Source: Thermoplasmata archaeon
GTDB taxonomy: Archaea > Thermoplasmatota > DTKX01 > VGTL01
Direction: 5' to 3'
Assembly: GCA_038851035.1 (NCBI GenBank)
Contig: JAWCLH010000007.1
Location: 1-64,000 of the forward strand
DNA: 64,000 nt
This document shows positions 16,426-24,608 of this stretch, one piece after another (position 1 is the first letter of the stretch; every line of letters starts with the position of its first letter). The notes beneath the pieces were generated by a model. The model saw only the letters and a program-made list of their open reading frames with translations, was not told where the DNA came from and ran no database searches. The position numbers were made by a program, and so were the translations under genes.

Positions 16426-17505
16426 TCAGAGCTCGATGAGTTCCCTCGGCGCCTCCGTGAGAATTCGCGGCTTCCCGCCGGTCACGATGACATCGTCCTC
16501 TATCCTCACCCCGCCGAGGCCGGGGATGTAGACCCCCGGCTCCACAGTGAACACCATGTTCTCCTTAAGAATGAGCGACTGGTCGAATATCCTCTGGCCG
16601 TCGTGGACCGCCAGTCCCAGGCTGTGGCCCGTCGAATGGGTGAAGCGGCCCTTGAACTCTGTTGCGTCAATGTAACCTGCGACCGCTGCGTGGACTTCCT
16701 TGGCGTCCACTCCCGCCCTGATCATGTCGAGCGCTAGGGCCTGCGCCGCGTAAACAACCCAATGCATTCTCTTCAGCTCCTCTGGGGCCCTCCCGAGGAC
16801 GAGCGTCCGGGTGATGTCCGAGTTGTACCTCCCAAACACGCATCCGAAATCGAGGAGCACGATGTCGCCCCTCCTCAGCACGGCCTCCCCGCTCATATAG
16901 TGGGGCTCGGCGCTGTTGGGGCCGAAGGCGACGATGCAGTAGTTTGGCCTCGAGGCGCCCTTCCTCTGCATTCTGTAGGCAAGCTCGGCCGCGAGCTCAC
17001 TCTCCCTCATTCCCTCCCGGATGAGGCTCGGGGCCTCTCTCGCCACCTCCGAAGCTATCTTACATGCCTCCGAGAGGAGCTCAAGCTCCCTCCCATCCTT
17101 AACGGCGCGCGTCTCTTTAATCTCCTGCGAGATGTCCACGAATTCAGCACGCGGAGCCATGCGGTCGAGCTTGCTGAAGCTGGCGTGGGTGAGCTCTTCC
17201 GCGTTGACTCCGATTCTCTTCTTCCCCGCGAGAAGAGAACGCAGGAGCTCCTCGGCCTCCTCCTGCTTTTTAAATATGTGCAGGGTGGCGTCCGTCTTTC
17301 GGGCAGTGGTCTCCTCGAGTGTGGAGGAGACGAGGTCCACCCCTCCGTCCGGGTGGATGACGGCGGCGCAGCCCTCGAAGAGGCCGTCGGTCAGGCCGCT
17401 GAAGTAGAAGAAAGCGTTGTCCAAGTGGGGCTCTACACCGTTGAGGAAAACCGCGCAGTCGAGCTTTCCGCACCGCTCGTATAGCCTCTTGACGCGCTCC
17501 CTCAT
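16426..17505 (-). CDS. pepQ: Xaa-Pro aminopeptidase / M24 metallopeptidase
   Basis: 359 residues. The N-terminal 1-130 is a creatinase-like domain and the C-terminal part the pita-bread catalytic domain. All five metal ligands can be placed: D219 (LLDFGC), D230 (NSDITRT), H294 (HSTGHSLG), E322 (TVEPGVY) and E336 (RIEDDV). Such enzymes release residues before proline or cleave Xaa-Pro dipeptides in the cytoplasm. PepP- and PepQ-type functions cannot be separated from sequence alone. The gene begins 18 bases after the 3' end of tRNA-Pro on the same strand, so it may be read from the tRNA promoter. Confidence 0.9.
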   Translation of the reverse strand: MRERVKRLYERCGKLDCAVFLNGVEPHLDNAFFYFSGLTDGLFEGCAAVIHPDGGVDLVSSTLEETTARKTDATLHIFKKQEEAEELLRSLLAGKKRIGVNAEELTHASFSKLDRMAPRAEFVDISQEIKETRAVKDGRELELLSEACKIASEVAREAPSLIREGMRESELAAELAYRMQRKGASRPNYCIVAFGPNSAEPHYMSGEAVLRRGDIVLLDFGCVFGRYNSDITRTLVLGRAPEELKRMHWVVYAAQALALDMIRAGVDAKEVHAAVAGYIDATEFKGRFTHSTGHSLGLAVHDGQRIFDQSLILKENMVFTVEPGVYIPGLGGVRIEDDVIVTGGKPRILTEAPRELIEL

Positions 17506-17522
17506 GCACCGGCACCCTGATG

Positions 17523-17619
17523 TGGGGCCACGGCGATTTGAACGCCGGTCGCCAGCACTCCGGGCCCGCCAGAGGCGGACTCCCCAAGCTGGTAGGATAC
17601 CAAGCTACCCCATGGCCCC
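17523..17619 (-). tRNA. tRNA-Pro(GGG) with a 24-nt intron
   Basis: Acceptor GGGGCCA pairs with TGGCCCC, followed by discriminator A. The T arm is CGGCG-TTCAAAT-CGCCG. The anticodon stem CCAGC/GCTGG encloses the loop TTGGGG|T, with anticodon GGG. Between positions 37 and 38 lies an insert at 17558-17581 that can itself pair (TCCGCC-TCT-GGCGGG), as expected of the bulge-helix-bulge introns cut by the archaeal splicing endonuclease. The mature RNA would be 73 nt before CCA addition; CCA is not encoded. A TATA-like box (17645-17657, minus strand) precedes it by about 30 bases. Confidence 0.92.
17558..17581 (-). other. Intron of tRNA-Pro
   Basis: 24 nt at the canonical 37/38 site. Its removal restores the loop TTGGGGT of archaeal tRNA-Pro and a perfect five-pair anticodon stem. 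Confidence 0.8.
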
Positions 17620-17644
17620 AACGGATGCCGGATGGCGGGGGCGG

Positions 17645-17657
17645 CTTAATAGTTTTA
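17645..17657 (-). promoter_or_regulatory. TATA box of tRNA-Pro
   Basis: Minus-strand TAAAACTATTAAG, about 30 bases before the 5' end of the tRNA. Confidence 0.45.
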
Positions 17658-17662
17658 TGGCC

Positions 17663-19345
17663 TCAGCTCAGGCCTGTTATCCGACCGCTCCCGTCGATGT
17701 CCATCCTCTCGGCGGCGGGGACCGGAGGAAGGCCCGGAATCGTTGTTATCTGCCCTGTGAGAGGGACAATGAAGCCAGCCCCGGCGGATATTCTCACCTC
17801 CCGCACCGTCAGTCTCCAGCCCATCGGCGCGCCCTTTGCCGCAGGGTCGTCCGTGACGGAGAACTGGGTCTTCGCCATGCAGATCGGCAGGGCGCCGTAG
17901 CCATTGTCCTCGATGATTCGGATGGCCCTCTCAGCCTCCTCCGTGTAGTCCACGCCGCCCGCGCCATAGACCTGAGTGGCTATGGTGTGGATTTTCTCCT
18001 TCACCGACCAGTCGAGCTCGTAGAGGAAGCGCAACTGCCCCCTTTCCTTCTCCATCGTCTCCAAAACAGCGCGCGCTAGCTCCACCCCGCCCTCCCCACC
18101 GTCGGTGTAGACGGTGGAGACAGCGCACCTGACGCCCAAGGCCGTGCAGTGTCTCCTGACCAGCTCGAGCTCTTCGTCAGTATCCTGCGAGAAGCGGTTG
18201 AGGGCGACCACCGCGGGCACGTTGAACTTGCGCACCGTTCTGAGGTGCCTGTCGAGATTAGCGAGGCCCCTCTCAAGGGCCGCCGCATTGGGCTCGGCGA
18301 GCCTCTCCTTCGGCACCCCGCCGTGCATCTTAAGGGCCCTGATACTCGCCACTAGAACCACGCAGTCCGGCCTGATTCCGGTTCCCCTGCAGACGATGTG
18401 GAACGCCTTCTCAAGACCCAGGTCGGCGCCGAACCCCGCCTCCGTAACGGTGACGTCCGCGAGCTTCAGCGCCATCCTGAGCGCCAGAACGCTGTTGCAA
18501 CCGTGGGCGATGTTGGCGAAGGGGAAGCCGTGGACGAGCACGGGCTGGCCCTCCAGCGTCTGGACGAGGTTGGGGCGGATCGCGTCCTTCAGGAGAAGGG
18601 CCATCGCGCCCACGCACTTGAGCTGCAACGCCGTGACCGGCCTCCCGTCCCTCGTGAAGGCTACGACCATCCTCCCCAGCCTCTCCTTCAGCTCATCGAT
18701 GCTGCTCGAGAGCGCCAGAATCGCGCTCACCTCCGAGGCCGCGGTGATGTCGAACCCGCTCTCGTGCTCCACGCCCCCGTTCCTGCCGCGCCCCACCACT
18801 ATACTGCGGAGCTCCCTCGCGCTGACGTCGATGACCTTTCTGAGCAGGATGCGCTCCGTGTCAATGTTCAGCGCATTGCCCCTGTAGATGTGGTTCTCGA
18901 GCACCGCGCTGAGCAGATTGTGGGCTGCGCCGACGGCGTGGATGTCGCCGGTGAAGTGGAGGTTGATGTCCCACATCGGGTAGACCTGCGCCCTGCCTCC
19001 CCCAGTGGCTCCGCCCTTCACGCCGAAAACCGGCGCGAGCGAGGGCTGGCGCAGCGTGCCCATCACCCTCCTCCCGAGCCTCGCGAGCGCCTGAACGAGG
19101 CCGATTGTTGTAACGGTCTTTCCCTCGCCCGCGGGCGTGGGCGTGATTGCGGACACCCACACAAGCCTCCCATCCGGGCGGTCCGCCAGCCTCTCAAGGA
19201 GCCCTAGATGCACCTTTCCTGTGTACCTCCCGCAGTTCTCGAAGAGCTCGTCAGGGATGCCCGCCTCCGCGGCGACCTCGCATATCGGCCTCACCCAGGC
19301 CTCTTGAGCTATCTCGATGTCCGTTTTGATGTGAGTTCCCCCCAT
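17663..19345 (-). CDS. fhs: Formate--tetrahydrofolate ligase
   Basis: 560 residues, the usual length. The ATP-binding TPTPAGEGKT (68-77) and TIGLVQALARLG follow the N-terminal helices; further signatures are GGRAQVYPMWDINLHFTGD and LRQPSLAPVFGVKGGATGGG. The enzyme makes 10-formyl-THF from formate, ATP and THF, entering the folate C1 branch rather than the methanopterin one. Since purines here can be formylated by PurP directly from formate, Fhs more likely serves one-carbon catabolism or acetogenesis-like metabolism (inference). It is monocistronic; 19346-19561 downstream of the next gene is a C-rich stretch with no gene. Confidence 0.95.
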   Translation of the reverse strand: MGGTHIKTDIEIAQEAWVRPICEVAAEAGIPDELFENCGRYTGKVHLGLLERLADRPDGRLVWVSAITPTPAGEGKTVTTIGLVQALARLGRRVMGTLRQPSLAPVFGVKGGATGGGRAQVYPMWDINLHFTGDIHAVGAAHNLLSAVLENHIYRGNALNIDTERILLRKVIDVSARELRSIVVGRGRNGGVEHESGFDITAASEVSAILALSSSIDELKERLGRMVVAFTRDGRPVTALQLKCVGAMALLLKDAIRPNLVQTLEGQPVLVHGFPFANIAHGCNSVLALRMALKLADVTVTEAGFGADLGLEKAFHIVCRGTGIRPDCVVLVASIRALKMHGGVPKERLAEPNAAALERGLANLDRHLRTVRKFNVPAVVALNRFSQDTDEELELVRRHCTALGVRCAVSTVYTDGGEGGVELARAVLETMEKERGQLRFLYELDWSVKEKIHTIATQVYGAGGVDYTEEAERAIRIIEDNGYGALPICMAKTQFSVTDDPAAKGAPMGWRLTVREVRISAGAGFIVPLTGQITTIPGLPPVPAAERMDIDGSGRITGLS

Positions 19346-19561
19346 CTATCCTTGCGCGTGTGCAACCGGTCTGAGAGTGAGAGCCGATCTCCCCTCCGTC
19401 GCCCGCCCCTCGACCCCACCTTCATTCCCACCCCCTTCCCGCAGGCCATTTTCTTCCGCTGCCCGCCTACCCCATCACCTAACACGCCCCCTGCACCCCT
19501 GACCCCGCTCTTGTCCTGCCCCCGATTCCCTGAGTCTCTCCTCGCGCCTTGGGGTCCGGGG

Positions 19562-21895
19562 CTACTCTCCCCTGAACTCCGGCCGCCGCTTCTCCATGAA
19601 GGCTCGCATCCCCTCCGCCTTGTCCCGCGTGGTCATGCACTTCATCACAGTCTCCAGCTCGTACCTGAGGCCTTCTTCAAGACCCGTCTCGAGGGCCTTG
19701 TTTATCGCAGACTTCGCGAGTGCGACCGCAATGGGCGCGCCCGCGGCGACCGCATGCGCGAGGACCCTTGCCTCGGCCATCAGGCGCGCGGGCGGGACGA
19801 CGCGATCCACGATTCCGAGCTGGAGGGCGCGCTGAGCGTCAATGGTGTCGCCGGTGAATATTAGCTCGCACGCCCTCGACTTTCCAATGAGTCGGGTCAG
19901 CCTCTGCGTGCCCCCGAGGCCCGGGAAAATGCCTAGCCTGACCTCGGGGAGTCCCAGCCTCGCCCTCTCGGACGCTATTCTGATGTCGCAGGCGAGCGCT
20001 GTCTCCAGACCGCCGCCGAGGGCGAAGCCGTTTATTGCCGCGATGACCGGCTTTCCGAGCCCCTCGAGCCTTCTTAGGACGCGCTGGCCCAGCTCCGTGA
20101 ACTCACGGATTTTCTCGGGCGGCATGGAGCTCATGTCCTTTATGTCGGCGCCTGCGATGAATGCCCTGCCCTCGCCAGTCAGAATCACGGCCCTGACCTC
20201 GCGGTCCCCCTCCAGCTCCTCGAGAACCCCTTCAAGGTCCCTGAAGACCGCTCCATTGAGGGCGTTCAGCTGGTCGGGCCTGTTGACGAGGACGGTCGCT
20301 ATCTGCCCCTCCCTCTCCAGCCTGACCACTCTCGCCTTCCAGGGCAGGCCGCTCGCGGCCTGCCGCTCCAGAAGCGCGGGCACGGGGAAGGTCCCCCTCG
20401 ACCTCTCGCTCAGCCCCCTTACTAGGGCAAGTGTAGCCCCGAGGCCGAGCTCGTTCATCATCGCGAACGGTCCGACCCTCCAGCGCAGGCCGATTGTCGC
20501 GCCCGTGTCCGCGTCCTCTATAGTAGCCACGCCCTCCTCGACCATTTTTACGGCAACGCCGAAGACCACGGCCCTCAGACGGTCGGCGACGGCGCCGAAC
20601 CTCTCCTTGTCCACCTCTCCCGTCAACTCCCAAGGCTTCCCTGAGCCGGCCTGCTTCCTGAGAGACTCGGCCGGCTCGTAGAAAGGCCCGAGGGCCTTCG
20701 CGAGAGAGCTCTCGGCATGGAAGGCTATTGGAACGCCCGTGGCGTTCATCAGCTCGAAAGGACCCATCGTGATTCCAAAGGCCTCCTTCGCGGCCTCGTC
20801 AATCGTCCGGATGCTGGCCGCGCCCTCCTCCATGAGCCTGCAGGCCTCATTGAGCCACGGCACGAAGAAGCGGTTGACGGCGAACCCGGGTGCGTCCTTC
20901 ACGCGAATCGGTATCTTGCCGGTTATCCGCGCCAGCTCCATGAGTGCGGACACAACCTCCGGTGCGGTCCTTTCCCCTGCCACAACCTCGAGCAGCTGGT
21001 TGACCGCGGCCGGGTAGAAGTAGTGGAGGCCTGCGAAGCGCTCTGGCCTGTGCGTCACCTCTGCCATCTCGGTGATGCTGAGCGAGGACGTGTTGGAGGC
21101 AAGAATCGTGTCCGGCGCGCAGACCGCGTCCAGCTCGGCGAAGAGCTTCTTCTTCACCTCGAGGTCCTCGAAAACGGCCTCGACCACCAGCCCCGCGCCC
21201 TCCACGGCTTCCTTCATTGATGTGAAGCCCCGAATACGGGCCATCATTTTTTCTAGCTCGTCCGCCTTCATCTTGCCCTTTGCGACCCTCTTCTCAAGGG
21301 GCCCCCGAATTCTGGCGAGCCCCGCCTCAACGAATCTCTGCTCGATATCCAAGAGGGAGACCTCGAAACCCGCCTGCGCGAAGGACTGGGCGATTCCTGA
21401 GCCCATGTTGCCAGCGCCGACAACGCAGACCTTTTTGATTCCGGCGACTATGTCATCGGCGGTGCTGCGAGGTCTGAACCTGAAGAAGACCCTCCCGTCC
21501 TCGAGGGCGATTGTCCTGAACTCAACATCCATCCCGGGGGTCACGTCCTCGTATTTGACGCCGTCTATGCGCGAGGCCACTTTAATTCCGGTGCCCTCGA
21601 GCTCCACCACGCCCAGAACGAATGGTACGTCCCTCTCGAAGCCCATCGGGGCTCCCGCTAGCATCGCGCTGTAGTTCACGAGCTTGCCGAACTTTGGCAG
21701 GTCCACCCACTCTAGCTCGTCCGAGTTACATGAAGGACAGACCACTCGAGGGTGCCAATGGAGCTCGCCGCACTTTTTACATTTTGTCGTGGTGAGCCTC
21801 CCCCTCCTCAAGTTGTCGAAGAAGGGCTGAATTCTCGTGTTCTTCTCCCCCTGGAGGGGGTAGAAGTCCAGCGCCACTGGCAGGTCTATTTTCAT
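19562..21895 (-). CDS. DUF35 acyl-CoA-tether + 3-hydroxyacyl-CoA dehydrogenase + enoyl-CoA hydratase fusion
   Basis: 777 residues in three parts. 1-145: DUF35 with rubredoxin-like zinc ribbon (C39, C42, C53, C56) and OB fold. 150-520: 3-hydroxyacyl-CoA dehydrogenase, NAD site GAGNMGSG (160-167), His291 in GLHYFYPA, and tandem C-terminal helices. 525-777: crotonase fold with oxyanion segment FIAGADIKDM and catalytic Glu631 (GGGLE) and Glu651 (LPEVRLG). HAD-ECH fusions are common in archaea; the extra DUF35 domain is not usual. DUF35 normally accompanies a thiolase, and here the thiolase gene overlaps this one by ATGA, so a channelled thiolase-dehydrogenase-hydratase complex is plausible. Confidence 0.93.
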   Translation of the reverse strand: MKIDLPVALDFYPLQGEKNTRIQPFFDNLRRGRLTTTKCKKCGELHWHPRVVCPSCNSDELEWVDLPKFGKLVNYSAMLAGAPMGFERDVPFVLGVVELEGTGIKVASRIDGVKYEDVTPGMDVEFRTIALEDGRVFFRFRPRSTADDIVAGIKKVCVVGAGNMGSGIAQSFAQAGFEVSLLDIEQRFVEAGLARIRGPLEKRVAKGKMKADELEKMMARIRGFTSMKEAVEGAGLVVEAVFEDLEVKKKLFAELDAVCAPDTILASNTSSLSITEMAEVTHRPERFAGLHYFYPAAVNQLLEVVAGERTAPEVVSALMELARITGKIPIRVKDAPGFAVNRFFVPWLNEACRLMEEGAASIRTIDEAAKEAFGITMGPFELMNATGVPIAFHAESSLAKALGPFYEPAESLRKQAGSGKPWELTGEVDKERFGAVADRLRAVVFGVAVKMVEEGVATIEDADTGATIGLRWRVGPFAMMNELGLGATLALVRGLSERSRGTFPVPALLERQAASGLPWKARVVRLEREGQIATVLVNRPDQLNALNGAVFRDLEGVLEELEGDREVRAVILTGEGRAFIAGADIKDMSSMPPEKIREFTELGQRVLRRLEGLGKPVIAAINGFALGGGLETALACDIRIASERARLGLPEVRLGIFPGLGGTQRLTRLIGKSRACELIFTGDTIDAQRALQLGIVDRVVPPARLMAEARVLAHAVAAGAPIAVALAKSAINKALETGLEEGLRYELETVMKCMTTRDKAEGMRAFMEKRRPEFRGE

Positions 21896-23064
21896 TTCTT
21901 ATCCCTCCCGTAGACGAGGATGCTGTGAACGTTGGCCGAGCCGCTCAGGTTGTGGCTTAGGGCTCTCTCCGCACCCGCGACCAGCCTCTTTTGCGGAACG
22001 AGTGAGTTGAATTGCCAGAATATCTCGATGGCCTGCCCGATGCCTGTGGCGCCGAGAGGGTGGCCGCAGCCGAGCAGACCGCCGCGGGTGTTGACCGGGA
22101 TTTTCCCGCCGATATCCGACTGCCCATCTTCGATGAATTTCCCGCCCTTCCCCTTCTCGCAGAACCCGAGCTCCTCGTACTCCATTATCTCCGATATTGT
22201 GAAGCAGTCATGGGTCTCGGCGAAGTCGAGGTCCCCTGGCTCTAGCCGGGCGCTTCTGTAGGCCTCTTTTGCCGCCGCCCTGAGGGGCTCCCAGGTTGCC
22301 ATGTCCCTGTGCCTGTATATCAGATTCCCCATTGCGCACTGGCCGCTGCCGATTATGTAGGCCGGGGTGTCGCAGTACTTCTTTGCCTCCTCGGCCGGTG
22401 CAAGAAGCACCGCGGCCGCGCCGTCGGTGATTCCTGAGCAGTCGAGCAGCCTGAGAGGGGGGGAGACCATTAGAGAGTTCGATATCTCGTCGAGCGTGTA
22501 CTCCCTCTGGAAGTGCGCGTAAGGGTTTGTGGAGGAGAACCTGTGGTTCTTCTGGGAGACGAGCGAGAGCTGCTCCCTCGTGGTTCCGTACTTCCTCATG
22601 TGCTCCTGCGCCACCATTGCGAAGAAGGGTGGGGCCGAGAAGCCCATCACTCCCTCCCAGTCCCTGTCAAGGACCGCCGCCATGGAGGCCTGGGCCTCGA
22701 GCATGTTGGGGAGGTTCATCTTCTCCGCCCCGACCGCCAGAGCGAGGTCGCTCATTCCGGTCGCTATCGCCATGTAGGCGACGCGAATCGCGCACTGGCC
22801 CGAGGCGCAGGCGAGCTCGGTCCTCATCGTCACTTTGCGCGGCGTGATGCCGAGCGCCTCGGCCACCATTGGCGCCACATGGGCCTGAAATGTGAACCTC
22901 TCGGGCTGGGCGGCGCCCACGATTAGGCTGTCGATGTCTTTCTTGTCGAGATTGCGCGTCGTGTCGAAGAGCATCTTCCCCGCCTCCTGCACCATCTCGC
23001 GCCAGGAGGCGCTGCGCACCCCCCACTTCGACAGGCCCGCGCCGACTATCGCGACCTTCCGCAT
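21892..23064 (-). CDS. Acetyl-CoA C-acetyltransferase (archaeal thiolase)
   Basis: 390 residues. Nucleophilic C86 lies in TELACASGQ, His285 in AETHDCF, and the second Cys/His pair in GCGHPLGATG (C333, H335), all as in the archaeal/SCP-x type thiolase family that requires a DUF35 partner. It condenses or cleaves acyl-CoA and acetyl-CoA. Upstream, a TATA-like box (about 23094-23104, minus strand) and GGGGGAT before ATG support the start. Its stop codon overlaps the ATG of the DUF35-HAD-ECH gene. No HMG-CoA synthase is adjacent, which argues for fatty-acid or butyrate-type metabolism rather than the mevalonate route. Confidence 0.93.
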   Translation of the reverse strand: MRKVAIVGAGLSKWGVRSASWREMVQEAGKMLFDTTRNLDKKDIDSLIVGAAQPERFTFQAHVAPMVAEALGITPRKVTMRTELACASGQCAIRVAYMAIATGMSDLALAVGAEKMNLPNMLEAQASMAAVLDRDWEGVMGFSAPPFFAMVAQEHMRKYGTTREQLSLVSQKNHRFSSTNPYAHFQREYTLDEISNSLMVSPPLRLLDCSGITDGAAAVLLAPAEEAKKYCDTPAYIIGSGQCAMGNLIYRHRDMATWEPLRAAAKEAYRSARLEPGDLDFAETHDCFTISEIMEYEELGFCEKGKGGKFIEDGQSDIGGKIPVNTRGGLLGCGHPLGATGIGQAIEIFWQFNSLVPQKRLVAGAERALSHNLSGSANVHSILVYGRDKK

Positions 23065-23420
23065 TTTATCCCCCGGATGGGGCGGTATGAGTGATATGTA
23101 TTAAGGATTTTTGGAGGGGCTCTCTCTCGTGATTCCGCAAACCCTGGGGGGAAGGTGTACAATGAATTTCGCCGCCGCGCAATCAGCCTGGGAGCCAAGG
23201 ACTCTGGCGTCCCGGCGAAAATCCTATAGGGGTGGGGGAGGCCTGGGCGGGTTTGAGGGTGAATGGGCGCGTGTTGGCAGAATGGCTATCCCCTCAATTC
23301 CGGCTCCGGCGCGCCGAATCTGCGGAAATTCATCGCCCAGAGCTATTCCGTTGAAAGGAGCAGCATGGGTCGCGATCTGCCGGCTGGGCGGCGAGGTGTC
23401 AGGCCGCCGGACCGGCCCCG
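23065..23420. other. Intergenic region between thiolase and the DMT transporter
   Basis: 356 bases between a gene start and a convergently read gene end. It carries the thiolase promoter at its left side and one copy of the 18-bp repeat at its right end. Open frames here lack recognisable content; I see no RNA gene. Confidence 0.4.
23398..23415 (+). repeat. 18-bp direct repeat, left copy
   Basis: GTCAGGCCGCCGGACCGG, identical to 24407-24424. The two copies enclose the DMT transporter gene; the left copy ends 5 bases before its stop codon. Confidence 0.7.
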
Positions 23421-24335
23421 CTAGAGCAGCATCAGCACAGCCACGCCCGAGAAAGCGACGAGCGCTCCGAGGATGCCGCGCGCGCTCGTCCTCTGGCCGT
23501 AGACGACCCAGACAACCGGAATCACGAAAACGGGCATGAGCGACATCAGCGTCGCGGCCACGCCCGCGTCTGCGTTCGCGACCGCAACCATTGATATCCA
23601 CACGCCTAGGAATGGGCCGATGAGCGTCCCGGCCGCGGTCATTCCCATCCCCTTTCTGTCCCCGAGGGCTTCCCTCATTTTCCCAAGCCTGCCCGTGAGC
23701 GAGACGAAGAGGGCGAAGAAGATGGTGGCGGCCAGCATCCGAATCAGGGAGGCCGAGAGGGGACTGAGGGGTCCAGTGTCGGAGGCGTTTATCATGCCGT
23801 ACTTGGAGAGTACGAGGCCCACGCCCTGTCCCGCGGAGCCGACCACGCCCGCCATGACGCCGAGCGCCTTCTGCCGGCGCGAGAGCGCGGGCTCGAAACT
23901 GTTCTCCTCCCTTTCTAGTATCACCCAGCTCACGCCAGCCAGAGTCAGCGCGATTCCGGCAATCGTCCAGGCGGAGAGGAGCTCCCTGAGGGCGAATATG
24001 CCCAGCACGACCGAGAATATCGGGTTGATGGCCATCAGGAGCGTCCCCCTCCTCGGGCCGATTATCATCAGCGAGGCGAAGTAGCCTAGGTCGCCTATCG
24101 CGAGGCCGATGACGCCGCTCAAGCTCAGGTAGAGCCACTGCGCTCCGTTCGCGGCCGGCGCAGGGGAGCCCAGAATCGCGATGTGGGATATGAGAAGAAG
24201 CCCGGAGGCGAAGAGCATGCGCCACATATTGACCGCGAAGGGCCCGATGCGCCTGCTGGCGACTGTGAACGCGAGGGAGGTGAATGTCCAGAGCACCGAG
24301 GCCGCCAGCGCCGCCCCCTCGCCGAAGCCGCTCAT
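23421..24335 (-). CDS. EamA/DMT-superfamily transporter
   Basis: 304 residues with about ten membrane segments in two EamA halves. Typical features are GIGxxLWxxx-like entry helices (GAALAASVLWTFTSLAFT), the first-half LMAINPIFSVVLGIFALRE (the pattern preceding the Glu at the end of TM4), and VVWVVYGQRTS in the second half. The substrate cannot be predicted; relatives export amino acids or metabolites. It stands alone and is framed by identical 18-bp direct repeats, so it may have been exchanged or moved as a unit. Confidence 0.9.
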   Translation of the reverse strand: MSGFGEGAALAASVLWTFTSLAFTVASRRIGPFAVNMWRMLFASGLLLISHIAILGSPAPAANGAQWLYLSLSGVIGLAIGDLGYFASLMIIGPRRGTLLMAINPIFSVVLGIFALRELLSAWTIAGIALTLAGVSWVILEREENSFEPALSRRQKALGVMAGVVGSAGQGVGLVLSKYGMINASDTGPLSPLSASLIRMLAATIFFALFVSLTGRLGKMREALGDRKGMGMTAAGTLIGPFLGVWISMVAVANADAGVAATLMSLMPVFVIPVVWVVYGQRTSARGILGALVAFSGVAVLMLL

Positions 24336-24367
24336 CGGGCCGGGAACTCCCGTGCTGTATATGTAGT

Positions 24368-24387
24368 TATTCGGCCGTATTCGGCCG
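24368..24387 (+). repeat. Tandem 10-bp repeat (TATTCGGCCG)x2
   Basis: TATTCGGCCG occurs twice in direct succession upstream of the DMT transporter start. It lies between that gene's likely promoter and the right copy of the 18-bp repeat. Possible operator or slippage product. Confidence 0.45.
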
Positions 24388-24406
24388 CCCCGGGGGCAGG
24401 CTGTTC

Positions 24407-24424
24407 GTCAGGCCGCCGGACCGG
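24407..24424 (+). repeat. 18-bp direct repeat, right copy
   Basis: Same 18 bases as 23398-23415, in the same orientation, about 1.0 kb away. Confidence 0.7.
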
Positions 24425-24608
24425 ACCGCGCGCCCCTCACCGCCCCCTCTCCTCGACCCTGATGGCCAGTTCCTGACCCGCGGGAGGTTCCACCCGCTCC
24501 ACACCCGCAAGCTGCACGGGTGAACGCCCCGGGAGGGCCCGCCTCCCCGTCGAGAGCGAAACATGCCCGCTCCGGCGGAGTCCATGAACTTCTCGGTATT
24601 GGGGGTCG

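Noticed and set aside
19346-19561. Frame at 19208-19864 on the plus strand
   Set aside because: Antisense to fhs and the fusion gene, crosses C-rich spacer, no known domain.
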